In this document: one piece after another, positions 17,126 through 25,634 of the stretch
Numbering within the stretch: position 1 is the stretch's first letter
How the letters are laid out: each line of letters begins with the position of its first letter
Origin: an uncultured Methanolobus sp.
Lineage (GTDB): Archaea; Halobacteriota; Methanosarcinia; Methanosarcinales; Methanosarcinaceae
Length of the DNA: 64,000 nt
Assembly: GCF_963667555.1 (NCBI RefSeq)
Contig: NZ_OY763421.1
Coordinates: 2,311,562-2,375,561, forward strand
Direction of reading: 5' to 3'
Made by a program: the position numbers and the translations under genes
Notes under the pieces: generated by a model
What the model was told of the DNA's origin: nothing
Databases searched by the model: none
The model's input: only the letters and a program-made list of their open reading frames with translations

Positions 17126-18016
17126 TCAGAAAGCGAAAGTCTGTCTGTTAAGATAGTACTTTGCACCCCTACATGATGTTCTTGTCTTCTTTTTAGACAA
17201 TGACCTTTTACTTTTGACTTTTACAGAACCTGATTGTTTGGTTATACTGTTGCTGACTCCGTTTTTCTTATTATGGATATCGAACTTCACCTTTTTGATC
17301 GCAAGATCAATAGCAAGTCCCCTGAGCATCCATCGGAGAGCCTGTGCCTGATAATATTTGTTCTTATCACGCTTTCCCGGGAATGTTTCGATCACCAGCC
17401 TGGTGGCTTTTTGACCTGCCATTTCCCGAAGCTCGAAAAGATCTTTGTCCGAAAGAATATCTCTGGTAGAGACATGAAGGCGTTTATACATAGCATTTGT
17501 AGGAAAAGGAGTGGCATTCATCGCAGCGATCGTCTTTCTCAGTTTGCCAATTGCAGGAGAGTTCCTGATATCGATAATGAACTCACGGTCATTAGGATAC
17601 TCTATCCTCACTTGCTGTTTGGTCTTAGAGAGCCTATCAGCCTGCTTGTTATGAAGCCTTGGAACCCAACGGAAATGAATGTCAAGTTCATATTCCCGGA
17701 TAATGTTGGTAATGTCACGATGGATGTGCCAGATATCATCATCCATTATCGGATAAATACCACGCATCTGATAGATCACGGTCTGACTGTCACCCGTAAC
17801 GGTCAGTGGACCCTGACCATCGGCTTTGACATATTCAAGCATGCCTTTTTTAAGGGCAAGATATTCTGCAAAAAGAGCGTTGTTGCTGGTTTGTTTCTCA
17901 AGGCGGTCGTTTCCGAGTATTGAGAATGAGTTGTTTTGCAAGGTAACAACCCAGCCTAACCCCATGCATCCTCCCGGATTAGGTGTGCATGAGCCATCGA
18001 AGGTTATTGCATCCAT
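17126..18016 (-). CDS. RNase HI domain fused to an uncharacterised basic C-terminal region
   Basis: 296 residues. Residues 1-135 are an RNase HI fold: FDGSCTPNPGG (catalytic Asp 7), NNALFAEYLAL (Glu), LTVTGDSQTVI (Asp) and HNKQADRLSK (final Asp), so all four acidic residues are present. This resembles archaeal type 1 RNases HI that cut RNA in RNA-DNA hybrids. After a variable middle part the last 60 residues are very basic (KKVKFDIHNKKNG, KVKSKRSLSKKKTRTS), probably nucleic-acid binding. Normal RNase HI is about 150 residues, so the second half is an addition I cannot name. Isolated gene. Confidence 0.82.
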   Translation of the reverse strand: MDAITFDGSCTPNPGGCMGLGWVVTLQNNSFSILGNDRLEKQTSNNALFAEYLALKKGMLEYVKADGQGPLTVTGDSQTVIYQMRGIYPIMDDDIWHIHRDITNIIREYELDIHFRWVPRLHNKQADRLSKTKQQVRIEYPNDREFIIDIRNSPAIGKLRKTIAAMNATPFPTNAMYKRLHVSTRDILSDKDLFELREMAGQKATRLVIETFPGKRDKNKYYQAQALRWMLRGLAIDLAIKKVKFDIHNKKNGVSNSITKQSGSVKVKSKRSLSKKKTRTSCRGAKYYLNRQTFAF

Positions 18017-18191
18017 GTTTCTCGTACTGTTAGAATGTATCTTCAGTCGTACACAGGAACTTTCCCTTGCAAAATAATATTGACTTAAAAATATATAACT
18101 GTGTTCCAGGTGAACTATTGTGGGATATATAGATTAAAAAATGTGATTTATAGCTGTATTAATTAAGCTATACCAATATATGACCAACTAC

Positions 18192-18995
18192 TCAGCAAAA
18201 TACCAGAAAGGTAATTTCCCGGATTTTGTCTATCAATTCCCGAACTTCATTTTCCTGCAACTCTGCATCTGGATTCTGGCATTTTTTCCCCAAGGACGCA
18301 AGATGCTCTATTGTTCTGATCATTTCCATATCAAAATCATTACCCTTGACTGATTCCTGGAGTTTCAGAGCCATTGTCAGTACAGAATCATAATCTGCAG
18401 ATTCAATATCGTTTTCTTCACACAATGAATGAAGATATATTTCAAAAGCATTGATTACAAAAACACCTGCTGAGTGGAATGAACCATGCTCATATAACAT
18501 TTCAGCATGTTCAAGTTGGGAGTTCACAACTTCTGCTGTAGCATGTCTTTTTTGATTATTGATTGATGAAGCCACCAGAGGTTCAATAGAATGAAGGACG
18601 CTTACCTGAGAATCAAAACATGCAATGAATTCCTTTCTCAGATGATTGCGCTCGTTTGATCTTCTGATGGAATCTTCCAGAGCTATCAGGCCTACTATCC
18701 TGTCATATAGTTCCGTGAAGGAGTCATATTTGTCTTTTCTGATCTGGCCTGCGTATTTCAGGACAAGTTGCTGGCAGTCTTCGTACCAGGAGTTGTACCT
18801 TTCAAGGAGAGTGCTCTGAAGTAGCTCATTTTTGGAGTTTATCACGCAAACCCGGTATTCGACATTTTGCATTCCGGTTGAACCGTCATCGATGCGTTTC
18901 ATTTTTCTTTGAGTGGTGCCGTCCAGAAGAGCCATATACATTTTTTCAAGTTTTTCGGCTTCTTTGAGGTAGGTATCAATATCCGGACTTTCCAT
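18192..18995 (-). CDS. Hypothetical helical protein, possibly HEPN-like at the C-terminus
   Basis: 267 residues, almost wholly helical, with Leu/Glu/Lys-rich heptads. The segment HAEMLYEHGSFHSAGVFVIN followed by AFEIYLHSLCEEN looks like the helical pair of a HEPN or DUF4145-type domain, but the RX4-6H nuclease motif is not obvious. Cytoplasmic. ATG 18995 has no clear ribosome binding site. Not assigned. Confidence 0.5.
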   Translation of the reverse strand: MESPDIDTYLKEAEKLEKMYMALLDGTTQRKMKRIDDGSTGMQNVEYRVCVINSKNELLQSTLLERYNSWYEDCQQLVLKYAGQIRKDKYDSFTELYDRIVGLIALEDSIRRSNERNHLRKEFIACFDSQVSVLHSIEPLVASSINNQKRHATAEVVNSQLEHAEMLYEHGSFHSAGVFVINAFEIYLHSLCEENDIESADYDSVLTMALKLQESVKGNDFDMEMIRTIEHLASLGKKCQNPDAELQENEVRELIDKIREITFLVFC

Positions 18996-19127
18996 AGTAG
19001 TAGAATGGAAAAAATCGTATATAAATAAGCGTAAATGAACGCCTGGAGGAATGTCAATTCCTGGCGTGCATCAAATGCACAAAAGATAAATACCCATAAA
19101 CAAATCTTATTATTAGAGGTTTTTAAC

Positions 19128-19388
19128 ATGCCAGAGTTCGTATCGATAGATATGAAGGATCATAGCCATGAAAAAACCCAGAGACACATAGCTTTGATCC
19201 AGGATGATATGGAACACTGTTGTACTCCATGTCGCTATGAATGCATTTCTTCAGCCATGCAGCAGCTTTACGACAACCACCCTCCTGCCCGGATACAGAC
19301 CCTTCTCCTGCAGTTCAAGGATAAGTGTGAGAAACATTCCAATGATAGTTTTGTTCAGAAGCTCAAGGAACTTCTTTTTGTGAACTGA
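19128..19388 (+). CDS. Small Cys-rich hypothetical protein
   Basis: 86 residues. A Cys cluster MEHCCTPCRYECISS near the centre of the N-terminal half could hold zinc or an iron-sulfur cluster; the rest is helical (RIQTLLLQFKDKCEKHSN). The ATG at 19128 follows GAGG; the frame opens further upstream at 19035 but that part is not coding-like. A TATA-like sequence precedes it. Function unknown. Confidence 0.6.
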   Translation: MPEFVSIDMKDHSHEKTQRHIALIQDDMEHCCTPCRYECISSAMQQLYDNHPPARIQTLLLQFKDKCEKHSNDSFVQKLKELLFVN

Positions 19389-19498
19389 GAAAGAACAAGA
19401 TAGGATAGATTTGAAAAGATTCCGGCAGAAGATAATATTAATTCACGGGTGCTGCAGGTAGTTGAACTCTTTGACCTGCTGCATGGTTTTGTCTGTTC

Positions 19499-20368
19499 TT
19501 AATGCTTATGCTGGTATTTTAGAGTAGAATCAATAAGAATCGGCACAAATATCCCGAAAAAGTAGCCTGTATAATGACCTACTGAATTTACGTAGGCTCC
19601 ATTCTGCATGACTTCCTGTGGAACCAGATCAGGAAGTATGAACAGGAAGTTGATAGCGGCTAAAAATACCATTAAAAGATAGGTTTTCTGGAGATGAGGA
19701 ATTCTTTCCAGCCATTTCCTGATATCAAATCGTGTCTGGATCACTTCGAGTATCACATCTTTTTGCATAAATACCAGTATCAGAGCAAATGTTATTATGA
19801 GTGAGTACTGGAAGATCTGTGAGGATATATTTGCAAGAACCAATAAGAGATTCATTAGGATGATCAGTAGCAGGAATGTGAGATCCATGCTCTTGCAGCA
19901 GAATTTTTTCAGGAATTTATAGATGGCATATGTCAGATAGCCAAACAGGGAGCTGACGATTCCTGAAAATCCCTGATATGTTGTCTGAAAACCTATCAGA
20001 TCCAGAGATATTGCTGAGATTATCCACGGCAGTAGCAGGAACATGAATATGGAATATACACGGAAACTGCTCTTGTTGGTCTCAAAGTTAAATATCAGAA
20101 AACATGCGACCAGATAAGAGATGAGATTTCCCATAAAGTGTGGCATGCTGCTATGGGTATAATTGGATAAGAACAGCGAGTAGGCCGTAACCTCAGATGG
20201 AGTCAATATAAAATACGCCTCTTTAATCCCAATCGGAAGCTCAAATGCGATTATAAGCAAAGCCGGCACTAATAGAAAATAAAAGACACAGTCACTAATT
20301 TTCCAGTGTGCAGCAAACAGATGTGTTGAAAACAAAGGGTCAACACGGCGTTTAATTGACTCGAACAT
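19499..20368 (-). CDS. Rhomboid-like intramembrane serine protease
   Basis: About 289 residues with at least six membrane segments. Rhomboid landmarks by eye: HSSMPHFMGNLISYL (His and Asn in the second helix), YQGFSGIVSSLFGYL (GFSG holds the nucleophile Ser), and SVGHYTGYFFGIFVP (catalytic His in the last helix). Order and spacing fit a Ser-His rhomboid that cleaves membrane proteins. I place the start at ATG 20368 (MFESIKRRVD); the 38 residues upstream are unlike a rhomboid. The gene lies just after the Fic gene on the same strand; any link between the two is unknown. Confidence 0.65.
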   Translation of the reverse strand: MFESIKRRVDPLFSTHLFAAHWKISDCVFYFLLVPALLIIAFELPIGIKEAYFILTPSEVTAYSLFLSNYTHSSMPHFMGNLISYLVACFLIFNFETNKSSFRVYSIFMFLLLPWIISAISLDLIGFQTTYQGFSGIVSSLFGYLTYAIYKFLKKFCCKSMDLTFLLLIILMNLLLVLANISSQIFQYSLIITFALILVFMQKDVILEVIQTRFDIRKWLERIPHLQKTYLLMVFLAAINFLFILPDLVPQEVMQNGAYVNSVGHYTGYFFGIFVPILIDSTLKYQHKH

Positions 20369-20486
20369 TGTAAAATCTATTTTAATTTGAAGATAGATAT
20401 TCTTTTGGGAGCGAGGAAATAAATCACTGATGAATAGTGATGTAATTTCTGTAGCTCGTTGAAGTATTGTTAACAGGAACAATAAA

Positions 20487-21812
20487 TCAGGTTAATTGTT
20501 GAAGTATATCGTTAAACTCCTTTGACCGATAAAACAGAATCTTTTTCTTGTCAACTTTGTTTCTTTCCAGCAAACCTAACTCCTCTAAACCCATTATATC
20601 AGTTCTGGCAGTCTGATAAACAATAGACAATCTGTTTTCTATCTCTTTTATTGTAAAAGTCATCTTAGGGTCATCAAGTAACCACTTTAAAATGTAAGAT
20701 TGTCTTTCGTTGATTCCGGGCATCTTCTTAAAATCGTACAGTTGCTTCTTTTCTTCGATTTTCTTTGAGATATACCCTTTTAAACTTTTGAATGCCTGAT
20801 CCATGGTTTTCAATTGATAAGTTATGAAGTAAGTTACGTCATTCTCATCAAGTTCTGTGTATAGATAAGCCTGAGAATATTGTCCGGGAGAGTCTTTGAT
20901 CATTCGAGAAATCGACATATATTCTATTAACCAATAGTTCTTTGAAAGTAAGTACCAATAGAATAATGCCCTTGCTGTTCTTCCGTTACCGTCAACAAAA
21001 GGATGGATATATCCTATCAAGAAATGCAATATGCTCGCTTTAATTATTGGATGAATGAAATCATCGTCAGATTCTTTGTTGACGAAATCACATATATCCT
21101 GCATTACCTGTGAAATATGAATATGCTTCAATGGAGTGTGTACAATTTCACCGGTCATATTGTCAATTACATAAATGTTATCAGATTTGCGAAATACACC
21201 TACATGATCAGGATCTTCCAGAGTGTTTTCAGTCATACAGCTATGAATATCCAGTATCGATTCAATGGTCAGTTTTTCGTGTTTCATCGACGATAATTTC
21301 TTGATAGTTTTGTAGTTGTTGAAAATCATCTGCTCTGATTTGTCTTTTGGATTTCTTTCCTGCATCAGCATTTTTTTTGCTTCCTGCCGTGTGGTGCTTG
21401 CACCTTCCAGTTGACTTGATGCTATTGCTTCTTCCATTATCGAATTCATCAAATACTGCTGTTGATGATCTTTGCCAATAATGTTCTGGCTTTCAAGAGT
21501 GCCACCTAAATTCAAATCAAAATTATGCAGTTTTTCCTGAATATCAGGAGTTAAGTAATAACTAAGTTGAAATCCGGGAACATCACTAATTTTGAGTTGT
21601 TCCGAACCCAGATCCCTGCTTAATTTGAGCAATAACCACAGTTGTTCATGCGTGACAAAATCAGGAATTGGTTTGTGTTTAAATTCAGACCAATATAGAT
21701 ATCGATTGTTGTATTTTTTTGTAGCTGCGCTTACGTCAGCATTATTAATGTAAGGCAGAATGCTCTGCAAAGATGAATCATTTAATTCAGGAGGAGCTTC
21801 AGGAATCCTCAT
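20487..21812 (-). CDS. Fic-family protein with N-terminal inhibitory motif and C-terminal winged HTH
   Basis: 441 residues. Fic proteins transfer AMP or other nucleotidyl groups to target proteins. The active-site motif HPFVDGNGRTAR is complete, including the catalytic His and the phosphate-binding GNGR. Upstream, SSQLEGAST carries the (S/T)xxxE(G/N) inhibitory helix in the same chain, so activity is probably self-restrained. The final 75 residues form a winged HTH (GINERQSYILKWLLDD, YQTARTDIMGLEELGLLER), suggesting DNA binding. ATG 21812 follows GTGAGGG. Two large palindromes at 21830-21905 lie directly upstream and are likely bound by the winged HTH (inference). Confidence 0.9.
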   Translation of the reverse strand: MRIPEAPPELNDSSLQSILPYINNADVSAATKKYNNRYLYWSEFKHKPIPDFVTHEQLWLLLKLSRDLGSEQLKISDVPGFQLSYYLTPDIQEKLHNFDLNLGGTLESQNIIGKDHQQQYLMNSIMEEAIASSQLEGASTTRQEAKKMLMQERNPKDKSEQMIFNNYKTIKKLSSMKHEKLTIESILDIHSCMTENTLEDPDHVGVFRKSDNIYVIDNMTGEIVHTPLKHIHISQVMQDICDFVNKESDDDFIHPIIKASILHFLIGYIHPFVDGNGRTARALFYWYLLSKNYWLIEYMSISRMIKDSPGQYSQAYLYTELDENDVTYFITYQLKTMDQAFKSLKGYISKKIEEKKQLYDFKKMPGINERQSYILKWLLDDPKMTFTIKEIENRLSIVYQTARTDIMGLEELGLLERNKVDKKKILFYRSKEFNDILQQLT

Positions 21813-21829
21813 TGTAACCCTCACAGTTG

Positions 21830-21905
21830 TAATTACTAATTTAGTACAAATTAGTAATTAATAGTAATTAAATCTAATTACTAATTTTAACAAAATTAGT
21901 AATTA
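21830..21905. promoter_or_regulatory. Paired palindromes upstream of the Fic gene
   Basis: Site 1: TAATTACTAATTT (21830-21842) and AAATTAGTAATTA (21848-21860), spacer AGTAC. Site 2: TAATTACTAATTTT (21875-21888) and AAAATTAGTAATTA (21892-21905), spacer AAC. Their centres are about 45 bases apart. Both copies share the same half-site. This looks like a double operator for cooperative binding. Confidence 0.75.
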
Positions 21906-22029
21906 ATAGTAGATTAAAACAAGTTATTGTAATTTTGTGACTGCTTTTGGCATTTTAGTTGAAATTATCTAACCTGATTAAGATTAACTAACAATTAGAA
22001 AATTCTCTTATACCCTTGAAAAACGAGGC

Positions 22030-22275
22030 ATGAACGCATACCTCAACATGCAATCAATTGACCTGATAGACGGTCGCTACCGTGACAGAATGATGGCAAT
22101 CCTCATAGTAGAAACAATCAAAGACAAAAATGATAATCCTCAACTTATCAAAGTGGATACTCTAAAAAAGGATAAATGGGGAACTTTCTCCCTCTCCCCT
22201 GCTCAAATCCTGATAGACCCTTCACCGGTTCTAGGATTATATGACACCTGTGAGGTTATTGAGTCCTTGACATAG
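22030..22275 (+). CDS. Small hypothetical protein
   Basis: 81 residues, mixed alpha/beta composition, starting MNAYLNMQSIDLIDGRYRD and containing KKDKWGTFSLSPAQILIDP. A TATA-like CTTATA lies about 20-25 bases before the ATG, which would make the transcript leaderless. I do not recognise the family. It sits between the Fic gene and a DUF2254-like gene, on the opposite strand to both. Confidence 0.5.
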   Translation: MNAYLNMQSIDLIDGRYRDRMMAILIVETIKDKNDNPQLIKVDTLKKDKWGTFSLSPAQILIDPSPVLGLYDTCEVIESLT

Positions 22276-22305
22276 CAAGAATAGTATATTATATAAATAT
22301 CCAAA

Positions 22306-24362
22306 TCATTCATCGACTTTTTTTAACATCTCATGAAATTCAACGTAATGTTCACCTTTTATTCCGTTCAATTTAAGAGATATTTGTTCCTGGAATACGT
22401 TCCCCCACATAAATGAAGGTTTGAGATTCCAGAGACCGTGTAGAGATTTTACAGGATATCCATACATTTCAAAAAGTGTGGAAATAGATTTTCTATAACT
22501 TAAATCTGGCTCATATAAATTAATTCTTAATAATTCTATAATCTCTTTGTTTATATCGTTTAATTCATCAAATATAGCAATCCAACATGAATAAAGTTTT
22601 AATTGCTTGTATAAATCAATCGCAAAGTATTCGCTTAATTTGGAATCAATTTCTTTGATGTATCGGTAAACATCTACAAAATCATGAATGACTTTTTGAA
22701 TAATATCGGGTTTCTCGTGATAAAAGTATATTAACAAAGCAAAGTAATCAATCAAATATTCTTCAAAGTTAAAAGGCACATGCCTTATGGATTTTTCTAC
22801 AGATTGGTTATATGTTAGTTTAGTGAATCTAATTAAATCATCAAACAAAGAGAGAACTAACATTTCTCTATCATCATCCATTAAATCAATATAGTTGGTA
22901 ATCAAGAAAAGTGCTTCAGGAAAATAACGATATGATTCATAGTTATTTTTTTCAGGATTGGTAAAAAGCACATCTTTGTTGAATAAAAGGTATTCATCCA
23001 TATACGTTTTGAGGTTTCTTTTGTTGCTTTCTTCAACAGAAGTTAATCCAACTTTTGCTATTCTTTGTGCAAAAGATTCTACTCCATACACAGAAACTGA
23101 TATGATTTGTCTATTAGTATGATTATGATTTTGTTTTGATTTATTTAAAAATCCGGAAATAGTCTTAAAATAACTGTTTATGAAATGAACGTCAAAAATG
23201 ATCTTATTTGTTTTCAGCATCGACAAGAATAATAAGAACTGTTTTTGATACATCCAGAGTGATTGTTTTAAAAGGAGTGCTGACCAATACCCATTTTTGG
23301 ATGAAAGTTGATTTGAAATCTTATTTAAGTACATTTCATAAGTGCCATATGATCTATAATAACCTTTGTCTAATGTTAACAAAACAACTTGATTTATTTT
23401 TTCTAAACATATTTTGCAAACAACAGTTCTATCTTTAGAATATGATTTTATGAATAGATCATATAGCGTGTTGACCCAATTAAGTGCAAAGTCATTCACA
23501 TCACCGATACCCATTCTGTATTCAATGATATTTTGGGAAATATTTCCAATAATTGTGGCAATATCTTCTAGTATTTTTTGATTATAACTTTTTAGTGCGT
23601 GCTCAATTATAAAATTGAATTGGTCATTCATTTCCGATAAAAATTTATCATCGGCAATCAAAGCGTCTGATGATTCTTTTAAATAAACATATATGATTTT
23701 ATCTAAGGACTCCAGAGAAATTCTTAGCATTTTATCTTGATTTTTGTTAATTGACTCAATTGCAGTTTTAACATATATTGAAGATTTATCGTTGAGAGCA
23801 GAAACAAATTCATCTGAATATGCAAAAGGTCTATTAAAGAATGGAATAGATTTGAATGATTTTTTTTCTGTATATATTTTGTAATGTCTTCTGACATTAC
23901 CATTAAGATATTAGATATGTCAAAATAATAAAACGCTCTTAGGACAGTTACACTCACTAACAAAATGACCGAAATTGAAAAAATAAGGCTTATTAAAGTG
24001 TAAGGAAATATTAATTTTAAATATATAGCTAGGAAATTGTAAATAAGAAATATTAACAGCATGAAAGGAGTTATTTTGAAGTATTTTCGTGAAATTAAGA
24101 AATCATGTATTTCATGATAATCTGATCTTGAACCGACATATTGTACCAAGAATATAAGTATTGCAATCAGAAAAGCAGTAATACTAAATGTAAAACTCAA
24201 CCCATTTGAGAATAAAGTATCTGAAAAAACCGTATCATTAGAATTAATAGTGAAGAAATCCTGATAATAATAAGCATATAGTATCAAAGCTGGGATTACT
24301 ATCGTCAAAATAAGAGTACACCAATATATCGCTTTCAACCAAAAAAACTTATTTATTTTCAT
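22306..24362 (-). pseudogene. DUF2254-like membrane protein split by a frameshift in an A8 tract
   Basis: The first frame (24362 to 23724) gives four membrane segments (AIYWCTLILTIVIPALILYA, FTFSITAFLIAILIFLVQYV, FMLLIFLIYNFLAIYLKLIF, LISLIFSISVILLVSVTVL) and then runs through QKKNHSN to a stop. In the second frame the sequence continues as KSFKSIPFFNRPFAYSDEFV, clearly coding, into the 474-residue cytoplasmic part that ends at 22306. Lengthening the A tract (T8 on the plus strand, 23860-23867) by one base joins them into about 685 residues. Topology resembles DUF2254 proteins: membrane helices then a long helical cytoplasmic domain. The start ATG 24362 follows GTGGGA. Either a homopolymer error, a true null allele, or a slippery site. 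Confidence 0.7.
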
Positions 24363-24371
24363 GTTTCCCAC

Positions 24372-24650
24372 AGCAAATTATTAGAAAAATTACATATTCA
24401 TATTGTTTAGATTTTTAATTATTAGAATATTTGCTTTTTCTCAAAAATAATCCAACTCCCTGCTACGTTCAGATTCCTTAATACTTCCGCGTCATATAAC
24501 AGAATAAAATCGATAACTACACATCCTTTCAGAATGCCGGCTATTGTGCCAAGGCAAAGGCAAGCGATTAAAGCGCCCGCCTTTGGCGGCGCATAGGCAG
24601 AGTTTCAATATGGTGCTTATTATGGTTGGATAAATTGAGTAAATACAAGA
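24372..24650. other. Intergenic stretch with a GC-rich hairpin patch
   Basis: Mostly AT-rich with no gene that I can support. Within it, 24538-24603 is markedly GC-rich and contains GCGCCCGCC-TTT-GGCGGCGC (about 24578-24597), a strong hairpin. Read on the minus strand the patch is open (GALIACLCLGTIAGILKG) but lacks a start. It may be a remnant of a mobile or repeated element. Confidence 0.45.
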
Positions 24651-25178
24651 TTACACCGCAAAAATTGCTACATAAGTCTCAACAAGTAATCCAATTACCA
24701 AAAATAGAAATGATAAATTAGACCATCTCCTAATGTGTATAAATTTCTTATGATTATTCCACATGAAATTTCTTAAAGTTCCGAGAGTATGCCAAGCATT
24801 TTCTGATTTTGAAGTGGTCCTAAAAGTAGGAGCCCCTCCTATTTCAAAAGGTGATACTTGTGTTGATGAATACATAACATACAATGAAGAAAGAAGTGAA
24901 AGAATCAAAAATAAAATACTTGCTAAAAAAAGCCAATTTGAAAAGATAAGTTCACCTTCATTAAACAAATAAAAATTACTTGATTCAAAGGCTCTTGATA
25001 TTAAGTTCAATTCTAAACCAAGCAAAACACTGGTAAGTACTATTAAATTATTAGCTTTATTTCCAAAGTCTCTTATTGTTTCATTCTGCATATTAAATAT
25101 TAACATCACACTTTCAAAAGGAAAACCTTCATTCTCTTCTTCAAAAATGCTAGTTTCTTGTGTTTCATCTTTAGACAT
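24651..25178 (-). CDS. Small membrane protein with four hydrophobic segments, PycTM/SLATT-like topology
   Basis: 175 residues. After an acidic N-terminus come helices at NLIVLTSVLLGLELNLI and LFLASILFLILSLLSSLYVM, then a soluble loop (FRTTSKSENAWHTLGTLRNF) and a last helix LSFLFLVIGLLVETYVAIF. The helix-helix-loop-helix plan, starting with a Lys/Ala-Asn element (FGNKANNL), resembles the membrane effectors of Pycsar/CBASS-type systems (PycTM, SLATT). There is no nucleotide cyclase beside it, so this is only a shape resemblance. Next upstream on the same strand lies the tRNA-Arg gene region; downstream is the split DUF2254-like gene. Confidence 0.45.
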   Translation of the reverse strand: MSKDETQETSIFEEENEGFPFESVMLIFNMQNETIRDFGNKANNLIVLTSVLLGLELNLISRAFESSNFYLFNEGELIFSNWLFLASILFLILSLLSSLYVMYSSTQVSPFEIGGAPTFRTTSKSENAWHTLGTLRNFMWNNHKKFIHIRRWSNLSFLFLVIGLLVETYVAIFAV

Positions 25179-25211
25179 AAGTATTTTAAAATATATTACA
25201 ACCTACAAAAA

Positions 25212-25337
25212 TTATTCTATCACTCCCTTTAACACCTTAGCAACTTCCGGGTCCTCCTCAACAAGCTCCATCAAAGCCATAGCAATATCAGAGCGTTTCT
25301 CCTCAACATCAATAACAGTCTGAACAGTAAGTGTCAT
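25212..25337 (-). CDS. Possible 41-residue acidic peptide
   Basis: Frame MTLTVQTVIDVEEKRSDIAM to EVAKVLKGVIE. The composition is protein-like (amphipathic helices with MALMELVEEDP), but there is no clear ribosome binding site. It may be a genuine small gene or the remains of a larger one. Confidence 0.3.
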   Translation of the reverse strand: MTLTVQTVIDVEEKRSDIAMALMELVEEDPEVAKVLKGVIE

Positions 25338-25434
25338 GCTATAATCGGAGCAGAAAATAATTGCCAAAAAATGTACGTCATTTAATTCAATTAAAAGTTA
25401 AACTCAAACCTTCACAAAACAATAAGAAAAAAAG

Positions 25435-25506
25435 CGTCCCGATCGAGGATCGAACTCGAGTCTAAGGCTCCGCAGGCCTCAAGGATATCCACTACCCTAC
25501 CGGGAC
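25435..25506 (-). tRNA. tRNA-Arg (anticodon GCG)
   Basis: Folded by hand on the minus strand: acceptor GTCCCGG / TCGGGAC, D arm GGGT..ATCC, anticodon stem GAGGC / GCCTT with loop CTGCGGA (anticodon GCG, reads CGC), T arm TCGAG-TTCGATC-CTCGA, discriminator G. CCA is not encoded; a T7 run follows and may end transcription. Confidence 0.93.
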
Positions 25507-25634
25507 ATTGGGGGGTTCATGCACTAATGTCTTTCTGGGATATAAAGATTGTTGATAATAGAATTGGCGTGTATCCTTAAAAAAGTACGTGTGCAATCAA
25601 TAAGAGTTAAATGCTGCAAGAATGATTACTAAGC

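Noticed and set aside
19440..19490. GCAGGT..ACCTGC inverted repeat between the Cys-rich gene and the rhomboid gene
   Set aside because: Loop of about 15 bases and no T run; too weak to call a terminator.
21830..21905. Possible CRISPR-like repeats upstream of the Fic gene
   Set aside because: Only two palindromic units with a repeated half-site, no spacers of constant length; better as an operator.
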